Part shown: positions 45,945 through 54,651 of the stretch, one piece after another
Position numbering within the stretch: the stretch's first letter is position 1
Layout of the letters: each line of letters begins with the position of its first letter
Assembly (NCBI RefSeq): GCF_020618775.1
Contig: NZ_JAESVB010000003.1
Span: 186,001-250,000 of the forward strand
DNA length: 64,000 nucleotides
Direction of reading: 5' to 3'
From: Acidisoma silvae
GTDB lineage: Bacteria; Pseudomonadota; Alphaproteobacteria; Acetobacterales; Acetobacteraceae
The notes under the pieces: model-generated
Databases searched by the model: none
The model's input: only the letters and a program-made list of their open reading frames with translations
What the model was told of the DNA's origin: nothing
Position numbers and translations under genes: made by a program

Positions 45945-46780
45945 TTGATCGAGCCTGCCGTCAATCCACCCACCACTTTACCCTCGATCAACGCGAAAAG
46001 AATGATGACGGGGATAGTGGCAATCACCGAGCCTGCAAAGAGGTGGCTCCAATCGACCTGGTACTGGCCGATGTAATTGTTCAGCGCGACGGTCAGCGGC
46101 TGGGCTGCCTGGGAGGTCGTCAGCGTCAACGCCACGATGAACTCGTTCCAGGCGCTGATGAAGGTGAAGATCAGCGCCGTGACGATACCGGGCAGCGCCA
46201 GCGGCAAGGTGATGCGGAACAGCACGCCGATGCGCGTCGACCCGTCGATGAAGGCCGCTTCCTCCAGTTCCGCCGGAATGCCGGTGACATAGGCATTCAG
46301 AATCCAGACGGCGAAGGCCATGTTGAATCCGGCATTGACCAGGATCAGCGCATAGATGCTGTCCAGCATCTGAAGGTCGAGGAATTCCCGGTAGAGACCG
46401 ACCAGCATGGCGGTCGGCTGGAACATCTGGGTGATCAGCACCAGCAGCATGAAGGCGTTGCGGCCCCGGAAGCGATGCCGCGCGGTGTAATAGGCGGCCG
46501 GAATCGCGACCAGCAGCACCAGGATGGTGGCGCCACCCGCGACTTCCAGGCTCACCCGCAGGTTATGGCCGAAGCCGGTACCCCAGATATCGATGAAACT
46601 GTGCCAGTTAAACTGCGTCGGCAGATAATCGCGGTCCAGCAGCTGATTGGACGGGCGCAGCGCCGCGATGATCATTTCCAGATAGGGCAGCAGGAAGATG
46701 ATCGCGGCCAGATAGGCGAGGCCCATGAAAATGAGGGTGCGCGCCGGAAAACGGCCCAAAGCCGAGCGTGTGGCGGTCAT
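45941..46780 (-). CDS. carbohydrate ABC transporter permease, MalG-like
   Basis: 279 residues with six membrane segments. The EAA loop that contacts the ATPase is EEAAFIDGSTRIGVLFRITL followed by PLALPGI, and the C-terminus ends in a MalG-type ALIEGKVVGGLTAGSIK. Inner-membrane half-channel of a CUT1-type sugar importer; pairs with the permease gene one base upstream. No ATPase gene is in the cluster. Confidence 0.94.
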   Translation of the reverse strand: MTATRSALGRFPARTLIFMGLAYLAAIIFLLPYLEMIIAALRPSNQLLDRDYLPTQFNWHSFIDIWGTGFGHNLRVSLEVAGGATILVLLVAIPAAYYTARHRFRGRNAFMLLVLITQMFQPTAMLVGLYREFLDLQMLDSIYALILVNAGFNMAFAVWILNAYVTGIPAELEEAAFIDGSTRIGVLFRITLPLALPGIVTALIFTFISAWNEFIVALTLTTSQAAQPLTVALNNYIGQYQVDWSHLFAGSVIATIPVIILFALIEGKVVGGLTAGSIK

Positions 46781-46781
46781 G

Positions 46782-47678
46782 TCAGATATCCTCCCGCCGT
46801 TTTGCCGTGGCGCGCAGATAGAGCATGACTACGATCATCACGAGGGCGAAGTTCAGCACCGACATGGCGGCGGATTCGCCGATATAGCTCTGCTTGAGCT
46901 GATACATGAACGTCGTCGTCGTACTCGTCTGATGGCCGGGGCCGCCGCGCGTCATTTCCCAGATGATGGGGAAGGAATTAAAAACGTTGATGACGTTGAT
47001 GAGCAGCGCCACCACGAAGGCAGGGCGCAGCAGCGGCAGGGTAATGGTGCGGTAGGTGCGCCAGGCGCCGGCCCCATCGACCTTCGCTGCCTCATAGATA
47101 TCGGTCGGGATGCTTTGAAGCCCGGCCAGCAGCGCATAGGTCGCGAAGGGGATGGAGACGAAGACCGCGACCACCATCATCCAGGCGAAAGCGGTGCCCG
47201 GGCTGCCCAGCCAATCGGACGCATCGGTGTTGAAGCGGGCGAGCCAGCCGATATCGTGCAGAAAGACGTTGATGACGCCGTTATTGGGGTCCAGCGCCCA
47301 GCGGAAGACGATGGACGTCATCATGACCGACGCGGCCCAGGGCGCGATCAGCGCCCAGCGGGCGACGCGCCGCCCCGGAAAGTTCTGGTTGAAGAGCTGC
47401 GCCATGGCCAGGGAGATCAGCATCGTCGCCGCCACCACGACGATGACCCAGATCACAGTCCGGATCAGGATGCCGTAAAGGTCTGGCTCCTCGAACAGGT
47501 AGCGGAAATTCCGCCAGCCGGCCCAGCCCAGGATGAAACCATCCGGGCTGATATGCTGGAAGGCCGTGCGGATCATGATCACGACAGGCCAGAGCACGAC
47601 GAGGGCAATCAATGCCATCGCCGGCCCGACCCAGAGCAAAGGCGCGAAGCTGGAAGCCCGCAAGCGGCTGGCCGACAC
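46782..47678 (-). CDS. carbohydrate ABC transporter permease, MalF-like
   Basis: 298 residues, GTG start at 47678, five bases after the binding-protein gene. Six membrane segments; EAA loop YEAAKVDGAGAWRTYRTITL followed by PLLRP. Forms the translocation pore with the MalG-like partner encoded next. The start codon is close to its possible ribosome site (AGAGG), so translational coupling to the upstream gene is likely. Confidence 0.93.
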   Translation of the reverse strand: MSASRLRASSFAPLLWVGPAMALIALVVLWPVVIMIRTAFQHISPDGFILGWAGWRNFRYLFEEPDLYGILIRTVIWVIVVVAATMLISLAMAQLFNQNFPGRRVARWALIAPWAASVMMTSIVFRWALDPNNGVINVFLHDIGWLARFNTDASDWLGSPGTAFAWMMVVAVFVSIPFATYALLAGLQSIPTDIYEAAKVDGAGAWRTYRTITLPLLRPAFVVALLINVINVFNSFPIIWEMTRGGPGHQTSTTTTFMYQLKQSYIGESAAMSVLNFALVMIVVMLYLRATAKRREDI

Positions 47679-47683
47679 GCCTC

Positions 47684-48928
47684 TTATTCGCCCTTCTCGG
47701 CGGTCTGCTGCAGGCTATCCAGCACGCTTTTCGGGTCCGGTCCGATGGCCGTGCCGATCTGCTGCTGGATCTGCGTCTTCACCTGCGCCCAGACGGTATC
47801 GCTCGGGTATTGAACAGCCTTGGGCAGCGCCGCCATGAAGGGGGCCAGCGCCGGATCGAGCTTCGAGAAGGCGGCGGCACCCGAAACGGTGCCCGGCAGC
47901 AGGTTATATTCCTGCGAGAAGGCGATCTGGTATTTGTCGCTCAGCGCGAAATCGATGAACTTCTTGATCGCTGCCTGCTTGGACCCATCGGTCTTGAAGG
48001 CGGCCATGAAGTCGCAAACGCCCAACGTGCTGTCCAGCGGACCGGCCTTGCCGGTGATGGGGGCGGTGCCCCAATCGGCATCGGTCAGCGCACCGGCGCT
48101 TTTGATGATCGGCAGCAGCGTCGTGATGCCGTTGACGATACCGATCTGACCCTGGGCGAATTGCTCCAGAATGGCGGCGCGGTTCTTGGTGCCGGGGTTG
48201 GGTTCGGTATCGCCGGCCTTGACCAGCTTGGTCATGAACTCAAGCGTCTCGACATTCTGCGGGCTGTTGATGGTCCATTTGCCGCTGGCGTCCTGATAGC
48301 CGCCGCCATTGCCCAACAGCCACAGCAGCGTCTCGGCCTGCGCCTCTTCCGGCCCCAGCGGCATGCCGTAGCCGATATGGCCCTTGGCGGCGATCTTGCC
48401 GGCATCCGTCATCAGCTCGTCCCAGGTCGTGGGCGCCCCGGCGATGCCGGCCTCGGCGAAGAGCTTCTTGTTATAGAACAGCGTGCGCGAACTGGTGGTG
48501 AAGGGCATGCCGTATTGGGCGCCCTGATAGCTGCCCAGTTTGGTGAAGGCCGGCATCAGGTTCGACGGATCGGTCATCACGTCGCTGACTTTATAGAGCA
48601 GGCCTTCCTGCGCGTAGTTGGAGAAATAGTCGCCCTCGGTGATGTCCGGATATTGCCGGTTCTGCACCATCGTCTGGATCTTGGTATCGAAATCGTTCCA
48701 GTTGACGGTCTGCACCTTCACCGTGATCGACGGATTCGCCGCATGGAAATCATCGGCGATCTTCTGCCAATAGATCTGGCTGCTGTCCTTAGGGCCGGTG
48801 CCGTAATCGGCGGCCACCACCGTCAGCACCGTATCCGCATGGGCGGAGACAGGCCCGAGCAGGCCAAAGGTCAGAGCGAGTGCCGCGGACAGGCCGCCGG
48901 CGAGGAAGGTACGACAGGTGAGGCGCAT
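47684..48928 (-). CDS. sugar ABC transporter substrate-binding protein (copy 1)
   Basis: 414 residues from ATG 48928 with GGAGAAAGG upstream. Sec signal peptide (about 1-29, ending VSAHADT), then a type II binding-protein fold of the MalE/UgpB class: VVAADYGTGPKDSSQIYWQK, NWNDFDTKIQTMVQNRQYPD, GMPLGPEEAQAETLLWLLGN. Very similar along its whole length to the next gene upstream. Captures the sugar in the periplasm for the two permeases. Confidence 0.93.
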   Translation of the reverse strand: MRLTCRTFLAGGLSAALALTFGLLGPVSAHADTVLTVVAADYGTGPKDSSQIYWQKIADDFHAANPSITVKVQTVNWNDFDTKIQTMVQNRQYPDITEGDYFSNYAQEGLLYKVSDVMTDPSNLMPAFTKLGSYQGAQYGMPFTTSSRTLFYNKKLFAEAGIAGAPTTWDELMTDAGKIAAKGHIGYGMPLGPEEAQAETLLWLLGNGGGYQDASGKWTINSPQNVETLEFMTKLVKAGDTEPNPGTKNRAAILEQFAQGQIGIVNGITTLLPIIKSAGALTDADWGTAPITGKAGPLDSTLGVCDFMAAFKTDGSKQAAIKKFIDFALSDKYQIAFSQEYNLLPGTVSGAAAFSKLDPALAPFMAALPKAVQYPSDTVWAQVKTQIQQQIGTAIGPDPKSVLDSLQQTAEKGE

Positions 48929-48970
48929 GGGGGACCTTTCTCCTGGTGTTTTTCTTGGCGGGCCGAACTC

Positions 48971-48998
48971 TAGGCGCGGCTCCGCCCTGTTGTATAGC
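48971..48998. repeat. duplicated leader element, copy 1
   Basis: The segment starting TAGGCGCGGCTCCGCC and ending TTGTATAGC recurs at 50313-50340 in the same position, about 43-48 bases upstream of each binding-protein start. On the minus strand it contains GCTATACAA, a possible -10 region. Confidence 0.5.
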
Positions 48999-49035
48999 AA
49001 GGACGCCGGTGGTCGCGGCGTCCGTGCGTCTTGCC

Positions 49036-50265
49036 TCAGCTGCCCTTCAGGGCAGTCTGCTGGATCGTCGTCAGAACGGGTTTCGGGTCAGGGCCAATGG
49101 CCGTGCCGATGATCTGCTGGATCTGCGTCTTGACCTGCGCCCAGACCGGATCATTCGGATATTGCACCGCATTCGGCAGTGCCTTCACGAAGGGCGCCAG
49201 CGTCGCATCGGTCTTGGCCAATGCCTCGGCCGCCGAGGTCGTACCCGGCAGTTCCAGATACATATGCACGAAATCGAGCTGGTATTTGTCCTGGAAGGCG
49301 AAATCGAGGAACTTCTTGATGGCGACCTGCTTGGTGCCGTCGGTCTTGAAGGCAGCCACGAAATCGCAGACGCCCAGCGTCTTGTCGATCGGGCCGGTGC
49401 GGCCGGCAATGCCGGTGGTGCCAAGGTCACCCGGCTTCAGCACATTGGCCGCCGTGATCATCGGCAGCAATGCGACCTCGCCGTTCATCATGCCGATCTG
49501 GCCCTGGGCGAATTCGTTGAACAGGTCGGTGCGGTTCTTGGTGCCGGGATTGGGCTCGGTATCGCCCGCCTTCACCAGTTGCGTCATGAATTGCAGGGTC
49601 TGCACGTTCTGCGGGCTATCGATCACCCATTTGCCGCCATCCTGATAGGCGCCGCCATTGCCCAGGAACCACAGCAACGTCTCAGCCTGTGCTTCCTCAG
49701 GCCCCAGCGGCAGGCCGAAGCCGATCTTGCCTTTGGCCTCGATCTTGGCCGCGTCAGTCTGGATTTCTTCCCAGGTCTTGGGCGGATTGGTGATGCCGGC
49801 TTCGGCGAAGATCGCCTTGTTATAGAACAGCGCGCGGGCGCTGGTGGTGAACGGCAAGCCGTATTGCACGCCGTTATAGCTGCCGAGATCCTTGAAGACC
49901 GGCATCAGGTTGGACGGATCGGTGAAGACGTCGCTGACCTTGTACAGCAGGCCTTCCTGCGCATAATTCGAGAAATAGTCGCCTTCCGTGATGTCCGGAT
50001 ACTGGCGATTCTGCACCATGGTCTGCACCTTGGTGTCGAAATCATTCCAGTTGATGGTCTGCACCTTCACGGTGATGGACGGGTTCACCGCATGGAAATC
50101 ATCCGCAATCTTCTGCCAATAGATCTGGCTCGTGTCCTTCGGCCCGGTGCCGTAATCGGCGACGACCAGATTGAGCGTGGTGGCGGATGCCGCCGTCGTC
50201 AAAAGGCCAAGGGCCGCAGCCGCCATGATGCCGGCGACTGCGAAGGAACGACAGGCGATGCGCAT
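49036..50265 (-). CDS. sugar ABC transporter substrate-binding protein (copy 2)
   Basis: 409 residues from ATG 50265 with AAGGG upstream. Sec signal peptide (about 1-28, ending TAASATT). The mature part aligns with copy 1 almost without gaps: VVADYGTGPKDTSQIYWQKI, DITEGDYFSNYAQEGLLYKV, GLPLGPEEAQAETLLWFLGN. Differences cluster in the second lobe (for example VHMYLELPGTTSAAEALAKT against SQEYNLLPGTVSGAAAFSKL), which could alter ligand choice. A tandem paralogue, first of the pair to be transcribed. Confidence 0.93.
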   Translation of the reverse strand: MRIACRSFAVAGIMAAAALGLLTTAASATTLNLVVADYGTGPKDTSQIYWQKIADDFHAVNPSITVKVQTINWNDFDTKVQTMVQNRQYPDITEGDYFSNYAQEGLLYKVSDVFTDPSNLMPVFKDLGSYNGVQYGLPFTTSARALFYNKAIFAEAGITNPPKTWEEIQTDAAKIEAKGKIGFGLPLGPEEAQAETLLWFLGNGGAYQDGGKWVIDSPQNVQTLQFMTQLVKAGDTEPNPGTKNRTDLFNEFAQGQIGMMNGEVALLPMITAANVLKPGDLGTTGIAGRTGPIDKTLGVCDFVAAFKTDGTKQVAIKKFLDFAFQDKYQLDFVHMYLELPGTTSAAEALAKTDATLAPFVKALPNAVQYPNDPVWAQVKTQIQQIIGTAIGPDPKPVLTTIQQTALKGS

Positions 50266-50312
50266 GAAAAACCCTTGTGTTGCAGATGGCTGGCGGAAAC
50301 CGGGGCGGAGTG

Positions 50313-50340
50313 TAGGCGCGCTCCGCCGGGCTTGTATAGC
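50313..50340. repeat. duplicated leader element, copy 2
   Basis: TAGGCGCGCTCCGCCGGG continuing to CTTGTATAGC, the counterpart of 48971-48998 upstream of the second binding-protein gene. It shows that the gene duplication included the leader. Confidence 0.5.
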
Positions 50341-50384
50341 TGCCATGCAACGATTTTTTGCGCGCGCCAGCGACAGCGCCGATC

Positions 50385-51161
50385 CTATTGCTGTTGCGTG
50401 ATCGACTGGTACAGTTTCGTAACGCCCGCGCTGATGCCGCCATCCACAGGCAGAATAACACCCGTAATATGCGCGGCATCGTCGGACACCAGAAAGGCGA
50501 CGGCCGCCGCGACATCGGCAGGAACCGCGACTTTCCGCAACGGATACCAGGCTGTCAGCTCATCGAAGACGGCCGGATTGGCGGCGAGCCTTTCGTCCCA
50601 GGCTTGTGTCCTGACCGTACCCGGCGCGACCGCATTCACCCGCACGCCTCTGTCGCCGAATTCCACCGCCAGCACCCGCGTCAGATGCATAAGGCCTGCC
50701 TTGGCAGCGCTATAGGCAGGATGGCCGAACATGCCGAGACCGTTGACCGAGCCCATATTGACGATCGATCCGCCTTGCTTGAGCAAATGATCCTGGAATG
50801 CGCTAATGCACAGATAAGCGCTGTCGAGATTGAGCAGCATATCCCGCCGCCAGGTCGCGTAATCCATCACGCGCATATTGGCGCCGAAAGCACGCCCGGC
50901 ATTGTTGATCAGCGCGCGCACGTCGCCGATGGCCAAGGCCGCTCGGGCAGCCTCATTCACCGCCGCCTCATCTGTTACGTCGAGCGTCATGGCCTGCGCC
51001 GCGCCGCCTTCGGCACGGATGGCCGCCGCCCGCGCCTCGGCCTTAGCCCCGTCGATATCGGCGCAGATCACGCCCCAGCCACGCTGGGCCAGAAGTGCCG
51101 CCGTGGCGCCGCCGATATCGCCGCCGGCCCCGGTGATGAAGGCCCATCGCTGCGCGCTCAT
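50385..51161 (-). CDS. SDR-family oxidoreductase
   Basis: 258 residues from ATG 51161. Cofactor loop TGAGGDIGGATA, DID after strand two (Asp suggests NAD preference), NNAGRAF, NMGSVNG, catalytic YSAAK, and VILPVDGGISAG at the end. First gene of the minus-strand ABC operon and divergent from the deacylase operon; likely oxidises a sugar or hydroxy-acid intermediate. Confidence 0.92.
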   Translation of the reverse strand: MSAQRWAFITGAGGDIGGATAALLAQRGWGVICADIDGAKAEARAAAIRAEGGAAQAMTLDVTDEAAVNEAARAALAIGDVRALINNAGRAFGANMRVMDYATWRRDMLLNLDSAYLCISAFQDHLLKQGGSIVNMGSVNGLGMFGHPAYSAAKAGLMHLTRVLAVEFGDRGVRVNAVAPGTVRTQAWDERLAANPAVFDELTAWYPLRKVAVPADVAAAVAFLVSDDAAHITGVILPVDGGISAGVTKLYQSITQQQ

Positions 51162-51181
51162 GCTTGTCTCCCTATCCTGTC

Positions 51182-51211
51182 GTCCATCAACAAAGCGTCC
51201 ATCAACAAAGC
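51182..51211. repeat. 15-bp perfect tandem duplication in divergent promoter region
   Basis: GTCCATCAACAAAGC occurs twice head-to-tail with no mismatch, between the divergent SDR and deacylase genes. Confidence 0.75.
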
Positions 51212-51271
51212 CTGGGCACCATGGCCGAGGCGAACGGGTGCGTATAGGCTCTGGCCCCGAGGAGATTGGCG

Positions 51272-52873
51272 ATGACACAGGATCTGGTCGTGACCGGCGC
51301 GCGTATCATTGATGGCACCGGTGCGCCGTGGTTTCGTGGCGACCTGCGCGTCTCGGGCGGGCGGATCGCTGGCATCGGCACCAACCTGCCCAAAACGGGG
51401 GCCGATGTGCTGGATGCCGCAGACCGCTATCTCGCCCCGGGCTTCATCGACGCCCATTGCCATGACGATCTCGCCTTCCTGCGCGAACGCGAGCGGCCCG
51501 AAAAGGCAAGGCAGGGTGTCACCTCCATCGTTACCGGCAATTGCAGTTTTTCGCTCTATCCGGCCCCGCCCCATGCAGTGGACCTGCTGCGCGGCCATTT
51601 TTCCGGCCTTCTGGGAGAAACCGCGCGCGAGGAGGTTTTTGCGGATTTCGGCGGCTACAAGACCGCCCTGGAAAACCCCGGCATTGCGCTGAACCTCGTT
51701 TCTCTCGTCGGCCACGCGGCCCTGCGCCTCGCCGTGATGGGCTATGAGAAACGGCCCGCGACGCCGGACGAAATCCGCGCCATGCAGGTGCTGCTGGCAC
51801 CGCAGATTCGCGCCGGCGCCGCCGGACTGTCCCTCGGCCTCGTCTATCCGCCCAGCGCTTTCGCGGAACTGCCCGAACTTGTCGCCCTTGCCGAGACGGT
51901 GCGAGACGAAGGCGGCATCCTGGCCGCCCATGTGCGGAGCTATGAGGCCAGCCTTCTGCGCTCCATCGCGGAATTCATCACCATCCTGCGCGACAGCCGC
52001 GTGCCGGGCCTGCTGTCTCACCTGCAATCGGCCGGCCGGCCGAACTGGGGCCAGATCCCCAAGGCGCTGGCACTGCTGGAACAGACCCGCGCGGAAGGGA
52101 TCGATATCAGCTTCGACATGTATCCCTATCCCGCCGGCAGTTCCTACATGCTGCAACTGCTGCCGCCATCGGCGCAGGAAGGCGGGCTCGACGCGCTACG
52201 CGCACGCTTGCGGAACCCCGCACAACACGCGGCCTTGAAACAATGGGTGGAAGACGGCCAGGGTGGCGATACCCATATCCAGTCGAAAATCTCTCTGATC
52301 GGCTGGGGCAATGTGCTGATATCGGGCGTCACCAATCCAAGCCTGAAATCGCTGGAAGGCAGCCGCATGGATGCGGCGGCGGCACAGCTGGGTATCGATC
52401 CTTTCGATCTTCTGGTGCGTTTTGTGGAAGAGGATGAAGGCCAGACCGCCATTGTCATGTTCCAGCAAAGCGAAGACGACCTGCACGCCGCCTGCTGCCA
52501 TCGGCTGCATATGGTGGGGTCCGACGGCCTGCCGCGCCCAGGCACGCGCCCGCACCCCCGCGCCTTCGGCACCTTTCCCCGCCTCATCGGGCCGTTGCGC
52601 CGCGACAAGGGCTGGTTCACGCTGGAAGATGCGGTGCGCCGCATGACCAGCGTGGCGGCCCAGCGTTTCAGCCTGCATAGCCGTGGCCTGCTGCGCCCCG
52701 GCATGATTGCCGATATGGTGCTGTTCGAAGATGCCGTCACCGATCACGCGACATTCGAAGACCCGGTGCAGGCGCCCTCTGGCATTTCGGATGTCTGGGT
52801 CGCAGGTCAGGCGGCGGTCGCGGACGGACAGATAACGGGCCGGCTGCCCGGCAAGGTTTTAGGACGAGGATAG
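51272..52873 (+). CDS. N-acyl-D-amino-acid deacylase (D-aminoacylase)
   Basis: 533 residues from ATG 51272 with GAGGAG eight bases upstream. Amidohydrolase-superfamily fold: VVTGARIIDGTGAPWFRGDL, PGFIDAHCHDD (H62 and H64, metal ligands), GLSLGLVYPP, AHVRSYEASL, SHLQSAG, SFDMYPYPAGSS and the GSDGLPRPGTRPHPRAFG segment typical of D-aminoacylases. Hydrolyses the N-acyl group from D-amino acids or related conjugates. First gene of a six-gene plus-strand operon with RidA, a D-threonine-aldolase-like enzyme and a split nitrile hydratase. Confidence 0.92.
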   Translation: MTQDLVVTGARIIDGTGAPWFRGDLRVSGGRIAGIGTNLPKTGADVLDAADRYLAPGFIDAHCHDDLAFLRERERPEKARQGVTSIVTGNCSFSLYPAPPHAVDLLRGHFSGLLGETAREEVFADFGGYKTALENPGIALNLVSLVGHAALRLAVMGYEKRPATPDEIRAMQVLLAPQIRAGAAGLSLGLVYPPSAFAELPELVALAETVRDEGGILAAHVRSYEASLLRSIAEFITILRDSRVPGLLSHLQSAGRPNWGQIPKALALLEQTRAEGIDISFDMYPYPAGSSYMLQLLPPSAQEGGLDALRARLRNPAQHAALKQWVEDGQGGDTHIQSKISLIGWGNVLISGVTNPSLKSLEGSRMDAAAAQLGIDPFDLLVRFVEEDEGQTAIVMFQQSEDDLHAACCHRLHMVGSDGLPRPGTRPHPRAFGTFPRLIGPLRRDKGWFTLEDAVRRMTSVAAQRFSLHSRGLLRPGMIADMVLFEDAVTDHATFEDPVQAPSGISDVWVAGQAAVADGQITGRLPGKVLGRG

Positions 52874-52883
52874 GAACGACACC

Positions 52884-53261
52884 ATGCGTCAGGCTCTCAT
52901 GATCGACGGCGCCGCGAAGGCAGGCGGCCATTATTCCCACGCCGTTGTCGCCAACGGCTTCGTCTTCGTCTCGGGCCAAGGCCCGACCGAGCCCAAGACG
53001 GGCATCATGCCGGATGATTTCGCGGGCCAGGTGCGGCAGACCCTGACCAATCTACAGACCATCCTGACGGGCGCGGGCAGCAGCCTAGACGATGTCGTGA
53101 AGATCAACTGCTATCTCAGCGACGTCACCCGCTTCCGCGAGTGGAACACAATTTACACAGAATTCTTTCCGGCAGCCCCGCCGGCCCGCACGACCGTCGG
53201 CTGCCAGCTCAACGGTATTCAGGTCGAAGTCGATTGCATCGCGGTTCTGTCCCATGACTGA
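52884..53261 (+). CDS. RidA-family enamine/imine deaminase
   Basis: 125 residues. RidA fold with FVSGQGPTEPKTGIM, the active-site Arg102 in PPARTTVGC and Glu in QVEVDCIAVL. RidA proteins hydrolyse reactive 2-aminoacrylate and other imines released by PLP enzymes, so its place just before a PLP aldolase/dehydratase gene makes sense. Overlaps the next gene by eight bases. Confidence 0.94.
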   Translation: MRQALMIDGAAKAGGHYSHAVVANGFVFVSGQGPTEPKTGIMPDDFAGQVRQTLTNLQTILTGAGSSLDDVVKINCYLSDVTRFREWNTIYTEFFPAAPPARTTVGCQLNGIQVEVDCIAVLSHD

Positions 53262-54303
53262 TCTACCACAGCTCGACACGCCCGTTCCCGTCATCGACCT
53301 CGATGTGGTCGAGCGGAATCTGATTCGGATGCAGGATTACGCCAACCGCCATGGCATCGCCCTGCGCCCGCATATCAAGACGCATAAGCTGCCGGTCTTC
53401 GCCCAGCGGGCGATGGACCTGGGCGCGGTCGGCATCACCTGCCAGAAGCTGGGCGAGGCCGAGGTCATGGCCTCCGCCGGGCTGGACGATATTCTCATCT
53501 CCTATCCGCTGATCGGTGCCGGAAAGGCGCGCCGTCTGGCGGCGCTGACGCTGCTGGCCAAGATGCGCGTCGCCATCGACAATAAGCTGGCACTGGACAC
53601 GCTGGCCGCCGCCGCCCGTGAGGCTCATGCGCCGATCGGCGTGTTGGTGGAATTCGACAGCGGCCAGAAGCGCACTGGCGTCGTTTCGGTCGCCGAGGCG
53701 CTGGACCTCATTGCCGCCGTGAAAGAGGTACCGGGCCTGCGCTTCGACGGGCTCATGACCTATCGCAATACCCCCCTGACCGGCCCTTTCATTCAGGCGG
53801 TGAAGGACGCCGGCGTAGCGCTGCCCATCGTTTCCAGCGGCGGCACGCCGGGCTGGGACAGCACGCATGAAACCCCGGCCATCACCGAAATGCGCGTCGG
53901 CACCTATATCTATAATGACCGCATGATGGTCGAAGCCGAGGCCGCGACACTGGCGGATTGCGCGCTCCACATCATTGCCACCGTCATCAGCCGGCCGGAA
54001 CCGCATCGCGCGGTGATCGACTGCGGTTCGAAAACGCTGTCCAGCGATGTCATGCCCGGCGGCAAGGTTCCCGGCTACGGCCTCATCCTCGACTATCCCG
54101 ACGCCGTGATCGAACGCGTGACCGAGGAACATGGCATGGTCGATCTCAGCCAATCCGAGATGAAGCCTAAGATCGGCGACCGCCTGCTGATCCTGCCCAA
54201 CCATGTTTGTGTCGTCACCAATCTGCACAACGATGTCGTGGCGATCCGCAACGGTCAGGTGGAAGCAGTCTGGCCGGTGGCCGCCCGCGGGTTGACCCGG
54301 TGA
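53254..54303 (+). CDS. D-threonine aldolase/D-serine dehydratase-like PLP enzyme
   Basis: 349 residues. Fold-type III PLP enzyme: RPHIKTHK with the PLP lysine K42, VEFDSGQKRTGV, YRNTPLTG, VSSGGTPGW, and the C-terminal metal site H317-x-C319 in PNHVCVV, characteristic of metal-activated D-threonine aldolase, D-3-hydroxyaspartate aldolase and eukaryotic-type D-serine dehydratase. It would cleave or dehydrate a D-beta-hydroxy amino acid released by the deacylase. Coupled to ridA by overlap. Confidence 0.9.
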   Translation: MTDLPQLDTPVPVIDLDVVERNLIRMQDYANRHGIALRPHIKTHKLPVFAQRAMDLGAVGITCQKLGEAEVMASAGLDDILISYPLIGAGKARRLAALTLLAKMRVAIDNKLALDTLAAAAREAHAPIGVLVEFDSGQKRTGVVSVAEALDLIAAVKEVPGLRFDGLMTYRNTPLTGPFIQAVKDAGVALPIVSSGGTPGWDSTHETPAITEMRVGTYIYNDRMMVEAEAATLADCALHIIATVISRPEPHRAVIDCGSKTLSSDVMPGGKVPGYGLILDYPDAVIERVTEEHGMVDLSQSEMKPKIGDRLLILPNHVCVVTNLHNDVVAIRNGQVEAVWPVAARGLTR

Positions 54304-54320
54304 GGAACACCCGGTGAGGA
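54295..54320 (+). repeat. tandem 12-bp repeat creating a second ribosome site
   Basis: ACCCGGTGAGGA appears at 54295-54306 and 54309-54320. The first copy holds the stop codon of the aldolase gene; the second supplies GTGAGGA seven bases before the next start at 54328. Confidence 0.65.
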
Positions 54321-54327
54321 TCATGCG

Positions 54328-54651
54328 ATGACCGAACTGGCGGACAAGGATGTGCCCCGCGCCCTGCACGATATGGGCGGGGTATCCCGCTATATGTGCG
54401 AAGCGGTCGATACCGAACCGCATGAGCTGACCGATTTCGATCGCGAGGTCGATGCCATCCGCCAGCTGCTCGGCGCCAAATCCGTCATGTCCGTCGATGA
54501 GTTGCGGCGCGGCATCGAGGCGCTGCCGGAAGCCGATTATCTGCGCCTCTCCTACTATCAGCGCTGGCTGCTCTCGATGACCGCGACCTTGCTGCAGAAG
54601 GGTGTCTTCACCCAGGCCGAACTGGCCCAGGCGATGAAGGATATCCCATGA
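54328..54651 (+). CDS. split nitrile hydratase/thiocyanate hydrolase, beta N-half subunit
   Basis: 107 residues equal to the N-terminal helical half of nitrile hydratase beta: HDMGG (14-18), RRGIEALP (60-67, with an Arg that in nitrile hydratase contacts the oxidised cysteines), YLRLSYYQRWL, and LLQKGVFTQAEL. In thiocyanate hydrolase this half is a separate subunit (ScnB). The Co-type maturation factor p14K/P15K is related to the same domain, so a chaperone role cannot be excluded, but the order N-half, C-half, alpha argues for a structural subunit. Overlaps the next gene by four bases. Confidence 0.8.
   Translation: MTELADKDVPRALHDMGGVSRYMCEAVDTEPHELTDFDREVDAIRQLLGAKSVMSVDELRRGIEALPEADYLRLSYYQRWLLSMTATLLQKGVFTQAELAQAMKDIP

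Noticed and set aside
47612-50715. Long plus-strand frames (453 and 589 codons) opposite the two binding-protein genes
   Set aside because: Their similarity to each other only reflects the duplication of the real minus-strand genes.
54328-54651. Reading the 107-residue gene as the nitrile-hydratase maturation factor
   Set aside because: The order N-half, C-half, alpha and the absence of another N-half make a structural subunit more likely, although the domains are related.
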